From: Flagellimonas nanhaiensis
GTDB lineage: Bacteria; Bacteroidota; Bacteroidia; Flavobacteriales; Flavobacteriaceae
DNA: 64,000 nucleotides
NCBI RefSeq assembly: GCF_003382275.1
Contig: NZ_QTJX01000001.1
Span: 1,302,001 to 1,366,000 of the forward strand
Reading direction: 5' to 3'
Made by a program: the position numbers and the translations under genes. Positions 58,916 to 64,000 of the stretch are shown piece by piece (the stretch's first letter is position 1; each line of letters begins with the position of its first letter). The notes beneath the pieces are model-generated. The model worked only from the letters and a program-made list of their open reading frames with translations. It did no database searches and was not told where the DNA came from.

Positions 58916-61120
58916 TTACTGTACGGTAAACTTTGCCAGTTGTTGGTCTTCATTTACATCATGTAAGCGTATAATAAACTCTTCTTCGGTCTGATTGAGT
59001 CGGCCAAAATTCCGCTGTACAGTACATTTCAAAAATGTTGGCATTTGGTTACCTGAAGTGCGATTGCCTTTGTATGAAACATTTAACAACCAATTTCCTT
59101 TGGTCTCAGCTCCAAAAATCTCGAACTGTTCACTGGAATATCCTTGTTTCAATTCATCCAAAATCCTTTTTCTGTCACCAAAATCTGTGTGCTCCCAGTT
59201 AAAGAACCGTTTCTGGGGATTCACAAATTGTACGGTGAAATCAGCATCAGGATTGTTCCATTCCAATACCAATCTTGCATCATAGGTTAAATTGTTATGA
59301 TATTTTGGAGCAACTTTGGATATATTCAGCTGGGCCTTGTGCGAATTAATCAAATTCCTAATCTCGGTACCCACAATTTTTTCCAATCCGTTCAAATTTA
59401 ATGAAGGATTGGCCGTGCCCTCAAGCATTGAATTTAGGATATCCAAAGCTTGCTGGTAATTTCCCTTGTTCTTATGCGCCATGGCCAAATCCAGATAGGA
59501 CTGTATTTTATCCGGAAACTTTTCCGCAATCCTATTGGCGGCCAAAAATGCCAGTTCATGGTTTCCTTTTTCCGAGCATTTTAAATACATTCCACGAAGT
59601 TCCTCATAGCTAGCATCTTCTTTTTCCAATATATTGGATATAATTCGATTTGCTATTTCTGGGCTTGAATTGTAGAAAAACTCGAAAAGATCCAAAAGAT
59701 ATTCCGGAGTATCATTGTACGACTTTCTTTGATCAAGATATATACCGTAAGTCTCTTGTAAGTTCTTACCGTTTTTTAATTCTCGTAGATAAGGTGTTAC
59801 CAGAGTCTTTGCATTGACCTTTACCTTACCGTCGTAAATATTGTTCTTGAGGCGGGCCAAGTCTGGCTTCTCCCCTTTTGGGCCATCTACTGTTGCCGTC
59901 TTAGTGGTAATCAACAGTACTCCATTAGCTCCCAAACTACCAAATCTATTGGTAGCCGCCAATCCTTTGAGCACTGTAATCTTTGCTATGTTCTTCGGGT
60001 CAATAAATTGTGCATTATTCACCACTGTTATTGGCATACCAATTTGGCCATCAGGTATTTGATCGCTGACAGAACTTGCTGATTTGGTTCTACTCATAGG
60101 GACACCATCTATGACAATTAAACCATAATTATTGCCAAGAATTGAATTACTGGGCCGCATCGTTACTTGACTCAAGTCATCATTTTGCCCCAAGCGCATA
60201 CCTGAAAATTTTCCCTGGACAGCATTGTTAGCAGTTGTTGACACATCTGCAATGTCCTCTTCAGTTATGGACTGTACGGCATAGCCAATTTTATCCTTGT
60301 TCTCTTCACCATAAGCAGTGGTAACCGTCTCAACCTTTTCAATACCCTTTTCTCCTTCCAACACAACTTCGTCCAGCGCAATTCCACTATCCGCAAAAGA
60401 TAAGTTCAGGGATAAATTCTCACCAAGCGCAACTTCTTTTTTTCTGGAGCCAAAAAGAACCACCAACGTATCACCAGTAGCTCCTTGTATCGAGAAATTA
60501 CCATCAGAACTTGATTTGGTGGCATTCTCGTCCATTCCCTTTAAGTAAATCTGTGCATTGGCAAGACCTTCCGTACCACTATAGATTCTGCCAGAATACT
60601 CATTCACCACAGTGTTGGAAAAGTTTCTGTCTTTTTCTTCCAAGAGGTTCACCAAATTTCCGTTGTTCATTATGGTCAGTAAATTGAGCGTGGCCCGATC
60701 AAAGTCTTTTTTACTATTAACAACATAAAGTTCTCCGCTGAAATTTGGAACACCTGTGCCCATGTTTTGCAATCCATCAGTAAACATTAGTACTTCTCCT
60801 TCTCCTACGTAATTCCCCAATGCATCAAATGAGGTAGCTCCGTCATGGGACAATCCCTCAAGTTTTTGTTTGATTGAAGACCAATTTCCATCATCAACCA
60901 AAAAATCATCTTTGGACAGTACCTGATCGCTAAAGGTCAACAACGCAACATCTGCATTCTGAACAGTCTTGAAATAGGCATCCAAAAAATAGAATTCCTT
61001 ATCCAAATCCCTATCCATCATGGAAAGGGAAACATCCCAACAAATTGTTATTTCTTTCTTTTCTTGGGAAAAAACTATCCCGGCTAGAAGTAAAAAAATC
61101 GATAGTGTGTAACGTTTCAT
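58916..61120 (-). CDS. VWA-plug-TPR-DUF2135-like protein without a beta-barrel
   Basis: 734 residues. Signal peptide (about 1-18), then a VWA domain with intact MIDAS (Asp29-x-Ser-x-Ser33, Thr96, Asp115 in FTDG). Next is a carboxypeptidase-regulatory-like domain (about 176-245), a SusC/RagA-type TonB plug (about 262-407) closing with DPKNIAKITVLKGLAAT and FGSLGANGVLLITTK, TPR-like helices (about 470-590) and a C-terminal DUF2135-like beta domain (RLVLEWNNPDADFTVQFVNP). The roughly 600-residue TonB receptor barrel is absent, and no residual coding for it follows. ATG lies one base after the stop of its upstream paralogue. Function unknown. Confidence 0.85.
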   Translation of the reverse strand: MKRYTLSIFLLLAGIVFSQEKKEITICWDVSLSMMDRDLDKEFYFLDAYFKTVQNADVALLTFSDQVLSKDDFLVDDGNWSSIKQKLEGLSHDGATSFDALGNYVGEGEVLMFTDGLQNMGTGVPNFSGELYVVNSKKDFDRATLNLLTIMNNGNLVNLLEEKDRNFSNTVVNEYSGRIYSGTEGLANAQIYLKGMDENATKSSSDGNFSIQGATGDTLVVLFGSRKKEVALGENLSLNLSFADSGIALDEVVLEGEKGIEKVETVTTAYGEENKDKIGYAVQSITEEDIADVSTTANNAVQGKFSGMRLGQNDDLSQVTMRPSNSILGNNYGLIVIDGVPMSRTKSASSVSDQIPDGQIGMPITVVNNAQFIDPKNIAKITVLKGLAATNRFGSLGANGVLLITTKTATVDGPKGEKPDLARLKNNIYDGKVKVNAKTLVTPYLRELKNGKNLQETYGIYLDQRKSYNDTPEYLLDLFEFFYNSSPEIANRIISNILEKEDASYEELRGMYLKCSEKGNHELAFLAANRIAEKFPDKIQSYLDLAMAHKNKGNYQQALDILNSMLEGTANPSLNLNGLEKIVGTEIRNLINSHKAQLNISKVAPKYHNNLTYDARLVLEWNNPDADFTVQFVNPQKRFFNWEHTDFGDRKRILDELKQGYSSEQFEIFGAETKGNWLLNVSYKGNRTSGNQMPTFLKCTVQRNFGRLNQTEEEFIIRLHDVNEDQQLAKFTVQ

Positions 61121-61121
61121 T

Positions 61122-62924
61122 TTAATTAATGGAAAGAAGGTTTGAACTATTGATTGACAATAAAGGTCGGTTTTGGTTTTTATTCCCCAATCTGAACACT
61201 TTAATAGTCTTTTTTTGATTTTTGGTATTGAAATTATGATAAGCGGTAACTTTTAAATAAGCCGGTGTCAGGCTTTTGTTTCCCATATATTTCACATTGA
61301 TACTCCATGTCCCATCCTGTGGTTCATAGAGTAGATATTCCTCACATGAAAAACCATGCTCCTTCTCCTCTTTTATCCGTTCTGGGTTGTCCCGTAGGGT
61401 ATGTTTCCAAGTATAGTATTGCTTTTCAGGATTTACAAATTGAAGCTCAAATTCTGCCTCTCCATCATTCCATTCAAAAACCAAACGGGTTCCTTTAAAA
61501 TCATCTTGATTCAATTTAACCGTAGTACTGTTTTTTCCAATTATTGCCCCATTCAGTGCTAAGAGGTTGTCAAATTCTTTGGCCAAAATAGGTGTAAACG
61601 TATCCGATTCCTCGAAAAAAGATTCTTGGATCAAATAGTTGTAACGGGCAAATAGCGTTGCTGCATTCTCTATCTTGCCGGCATATTGGTAGCTTTTGGC
61701 CAAATTAAAATAGGATTGCGCATAATGCGGGCGTAAAACAAATACTTCTTTATAAATATCAATGGCCCTCTCATAATCCCCAGATTCTTCCAGCATAAAA
61801 GAAAGCGCCTTGAGCACAGTTGGATCGGTGGAATACCTCTGGACAATCTTATCCCTGATTTTCCCGGACATGTCATTATCCTCTATGGTATTGCTAAAGA
61901 AAGAAAAGGCATCCAAATAAAAATAGGGTGAACTTGAGTAACGCTTCTCGAGTTCGTAGAAAGTTTCCTTAGCTGTACTCTTTTCCTGGGACTTATTCAA
62001 TTTCAAAAGATATTCCGGCACCAAAGATGAAGGGGAAACATCTCCGTCCTGAATAAAATTGTTCCTTAATTTGGCTTGGTCAAAAGGTTTTTGGGTTCCC
62101 GGCTCTTTATTAAACGTGCCCACAGACTTTGTATTGATGACAATTACTCCGCCAGCGCCCAAAGAACCATATTTGGCCACCCCGGCCAAAGATTCAATGA
62201 CAGCTATTCTTTCTATGTTGGTAGAACTGATAAATACCGGAGCTTCGGTATAGATAATACCATCCACATCAAAGACGGCAGGTACTACATTTATGGACTG
62301 TAGGGCTCTAGGCAAATAGACTACCGGCATGGTCAAATCCGTAGGTCTTCTAAGTTTCTTTTGCAATGCCCCCCCACCTGGCCGCAGACTACTAGGTCTA
62401 AAGACCTGCATACCCGGAATCCATGATTGCAAACCATCTACAAAATCCTGTCCGGTGTTGCTCAAATCTTTCCCCTCGATAATTCTCATTCTATGTCCAG
62501 AGCGTTCCTTGTCCAAAACTCCAAAAGAAGTTTTCACGAGATTTTTGTTGGTAGGAAACTCTTCCAATAATTCCTTCTGCGATTTTCTTTTTCTTTTAGT
62601 TACGGTCACCCCATCCAATTGCTCAATTTTATCGAACATTTCAACGTTCAGAAACCTAGTTACATCTTCCACCTTGATTTCAATAGAAATTTTCCCAACA
62701 TGACTGTAGACCAGTGTTTGGCCTTCTTCAACTCTAATTTCATATTGGCCATCGGAATTGGTCCTTACCCCTGTTCCATTTTCCTTGATTCTGACATTCA
62801 CATTCTGAAGTGGAGCCACCCCATCGGTAACAGTACCCTTGACCTTTTTTATTTGGGCTTGGGAAAACGACACTTGTATGGAGGAAAGTGCCATAAACAA
62901 TACGAGAAAAAACTTGTAGTCCAT
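61122..62924 (-). CDS. CarboxypepD_reg-plug-TPR-DUF2135-like protein without a beta-barrel
   Basis: 600 residues from ATG 62924 (the frame opens three codons earlier at TTG). Signal peptide (about 1-23, ending FSQAQ), a carboxypeptidase-regulatory-like domain (about 27-97: VKGTVTDGVAPLQNVNV), a TonB plug (about 105-266) ending in NIERIAVIESLAGVAKYGSLGAGGVIVINTK, a TPR region (about 375-445, DYERAIDIYKEVFVLRPHYAQSYFNLAKSYQYAG) and a DUF2135-like domain (RLVFEWNDGEAEFELQFVNP). Same order as the downstream gene, minus VWA. First gene of the two-gene operon. A minus-strand TAAATTTA at 62993-63000 is a possible promoter. Confidence 0.85.
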   Translation of the reverse strand: MDYKFFLVLFMALSSIQVSFSQAQIKKVKGTVTDGVAPLQNVNVRIKENGTGVRTNSDGQYEIRVEEGQTLVYSHVGKISIEIKVEDVTRFLNVEMFDKIEQLDGVTVTKRKRKSQKELLEEFPTNKNLVKTSFGVLDKERSGHRMRIIEGKDLSNTGQDFVDGLQSWIPGMQVFRPSSLRPGGGALQKKLRRPTDLTMPVVYLPRALQSINVVPAVFDVDGIIYTEAPVFISSTNIERIAVIESLAGVAKYGSLGAGGVIVINTKSVGTFNKEPGTQKPFDQAKLRNNFIQDGDVSPSSLVPEYLLKLNKSQEKSTAKETFYELEKRYSSSPYFYLDAFSFFSNTIEDNDMSGKIRDKIVQRYSTDPTVLKALSFMLEESGDYERAIDIYKEVFVLRPHYAQSYFNLAKSYQYAGKIENAATLFARYNYLIQESFFEESDTFTPILAKEFDNLLALNGAIIGKNSTTVKLNQDDFKGTRLVFEWNDGEAEFELQFVNPEKQYYTWKHTLRDNPERIKEEKEHGFSCEEYLLYEPQDGTWSINVKYMGNKSLTPAYLKVTAYHNFNTKNQKKTIKVFRLGNKNQNRPLLSINSSNLLSIN

Positions 62925-63055
62925 GTTATTCAAATTAAATCAAAAAAGGTGTCGTAACCTCCTGAATTTTAAGGAGTAAATATCGTTCCTCTTAAATTTA
63001 GGACTTTTTTTTTGAACTAATCCCAGAATAATGTGGTCTTTTTCTCTCTCACTAT

Positions 63056-64000
63056 CTATTCACCAAGGTGAAGCTTGGGCCTGGGAATCAACATTAATTG
63101 GGTTTGTCTGCCATTTACATACCTGAAACCATCCTCTCCATAAAACCCTGCTTCTTCCAGCATAATTCTAATATCACGCTTCCATTCTGGTATGTTGACC
63201 GTGGTGTTCAATTCTATGGCATAGACCGTATTCGGATTTAGTGGATAGTTTTCACCATCGTCCTTCATTACCCCTCCTTGTGCATCCCACATACCGATGG
63301 TGGTGCCCGCAGAATGTCCATAAGTTCCCAGAGGATGAGTATAAATAGCCGGCTTTAGACCAGCATCCCGGGCTTCCTGTAAGGATTTTGCTAAAATCTC
63401 GTTTCCTGTCCTTCCTTTTATCATGTTGGTGGTCAGAAAGTCCTGTACCCGGTTGCCATCCTTCAAGGCCTCAACCAAAAAATCTGGTGCCTGGGTTTCA
63501 TTAGGTTTTAGAACATAGGCCAATTCCTGGCAATCGGTATTGAGTCGTAGGTACGTAATTCCAAAATCGCAGTGCAAAAGATCGCCCTGTTGGATTACCA
63601 TATCATCTGGCCTACCAGAAAAAGAATAGAGATGACTCACCAGCTCCTCACTGGTTCTCTGGATATCTACCGTTGGATGGAACCAGGTCTCCAATCCAAG
63701 ATCTGTTACTTTTTGTCTCATCCACCATTCCACTTCAGTGGTCGTTGTGATTCCTGGAGTGATTACCTTTTCTGAAAAAGCTTCGGAGATGATATCATGG
63801 GTAATGTCCACCAATTGATTAAAGATGGTCATCTCGCGATCTGTGCGCGTTTCTATCCACCTTACTGCAAGTTGTTCCGCGGAAACCACTCTTGAGTGAT
63901 ATTTTTTAGGCAAGTTTTCCATGAACCCATCATAGTCCGTTTTGTCAAGTCCATCAGCAATATTGTGGTCCTTGGAAAAATTAAGTCCAATTCTCTTCGG
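63056..64000 (-). CDS. M24 family metallopeptidase (Xaa-Pro peptidase type), 5' end outside window
   Basis: 314 residues visible; the frame stays open to the right edge, so the start is beyond the window. An ATG at 63922 is internal, since the 26 codons before it also read as coding (SKDHNIADGLDKTDYDGFM). Pita-bread metal ligands: Asp in LLHCDFG, Asp in LRLNTDCQ, His in TYGHSAGT, Glu in YAIELNT and Glu in IMLEEAGFY. Homologues carry a signal peptide; that end is not visible here. Cleaves X-Pro or similar dipeptide bonds. Separated from the plug-protein operon by 131 bases. Confidence 0.9.
   Translation of the reverse strand, partial: PKRIGLNFSKDHNIADGLDKTDYDGFMENLPKKYHSRVVSAEQLAVRWIETRTDREMTIFNQLVDITHDIISEAFSEKVITPGITTTTEVEWWMRQKVTDLGLETWFHPTVDIQRTSEELVSHLYSFSGRPDDMVIQQGDLLHCDFGITYLRLNTDCQELAYVLKPNETQAPDFLVEALKDGNRVQDFLTTNMIKGRTGNEILAKSLQEARDAGLKPAIYTHPLGTYGHSAGTTIGMWDAQGGVMKDDGENYPLNPNTVYAIELNTTVNIPEWKRDIRIMLEEAGFYGEDGFRYVNGRQTQLMLIPRPKLHLGE

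Noticed and set aside
58916-62924. Ordinary SusC/SusD glycan-uptake locus
   Set aside because: No SusD-like gene and no TonB-receptor barrel; the plugs are followed by TPR and DUF2135-like domains.
1-64000. tRNA, rRNA or insertion sequences
   Set aside because: No tRNA-like cloverleaf, rRNA stretch or transposase gene with terminal repeats was recognised by eye; a covariance-model scan was not possible.

Overview
The window reads as chromosome of a marine-type Flavobacteriaceae bacterium (phylum Bacteroidota). Supporting signs are type IX secretion (T9SS) components, a PorP/SprF protein, DUF4834 and CAL67264-type small membrane proteins, SusC/RagA-type plug domains, AT-rich gene starts with little Shine-Dalgarno signal, and repeated matches to the Bacteroidota -7 promoter element TAnnTTTG just upstream of genes. 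The genus is not determined; Muricauda/Maribacter-like relatives are a guess.

Region by region. 1-5.5 kb: a gene cut by the left edge, an MBL hydrolase with a small anchored partner, a conserved unknown protein, bcp and nth (divergent), and an ECF sigma factor followed by an unlisted 47-residue ORF. 5.7-8.5 kb: uvrA. 8.8-15.5 kb: a three-gene T9SS surface cassette (1221-residue repeat adhesin with a type B sorting domain, PorP/SprF, OmpA-family anchor), followed by a very basic secreted protein. 16.8-22.3 kb: a minus-strand operon for surface glycan work (DUF4834, YfhO, glycosyltransferase, flippase). 22.3-24.5 kb: an outer-membrane protein and a GNAT-like protein. 24.5-39.3 kb: an accessory stretch of small enzymes, lipoproteins and two AraC regulators, almost all on the plus strand. 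39.3-41.7 kb: an alpha-oxoamine synthase and a cysteine-synthase-like enzyme, which together fit the first steps of capnine/sulfonolipid synthesis. 41.8-58.9 kb: mostly housekeeping (oligopeptidase B, YbaB, threonine aldolase, metalloprotease, prfB with its programmed frameshift, ArsC-like, fumC, ettA, acyl-CoA carboxylase beta). 58.9-62.9 kb: two adjacent paralogues in which a SusC-like TonB plug is joined to TPRs and a DUF2135-like domain with no beta-barrel; one also carries a VWA domain. 63.1 kb to the edge: an M24 peptidase cut at its 5' end.

The strongest candidate for an undescribed system is the barrel-less plug/VWA/TPR pair at 58.9-62.9 kb. Two themes connect other regions: the T9SS adhesin cassette and the sulfonolipid gene pair are both linked by established Flavobacterium work to the gliding cell surface. 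Many promoters and bidirectional terminators can be read directly, and the promoters help settle several start codons.
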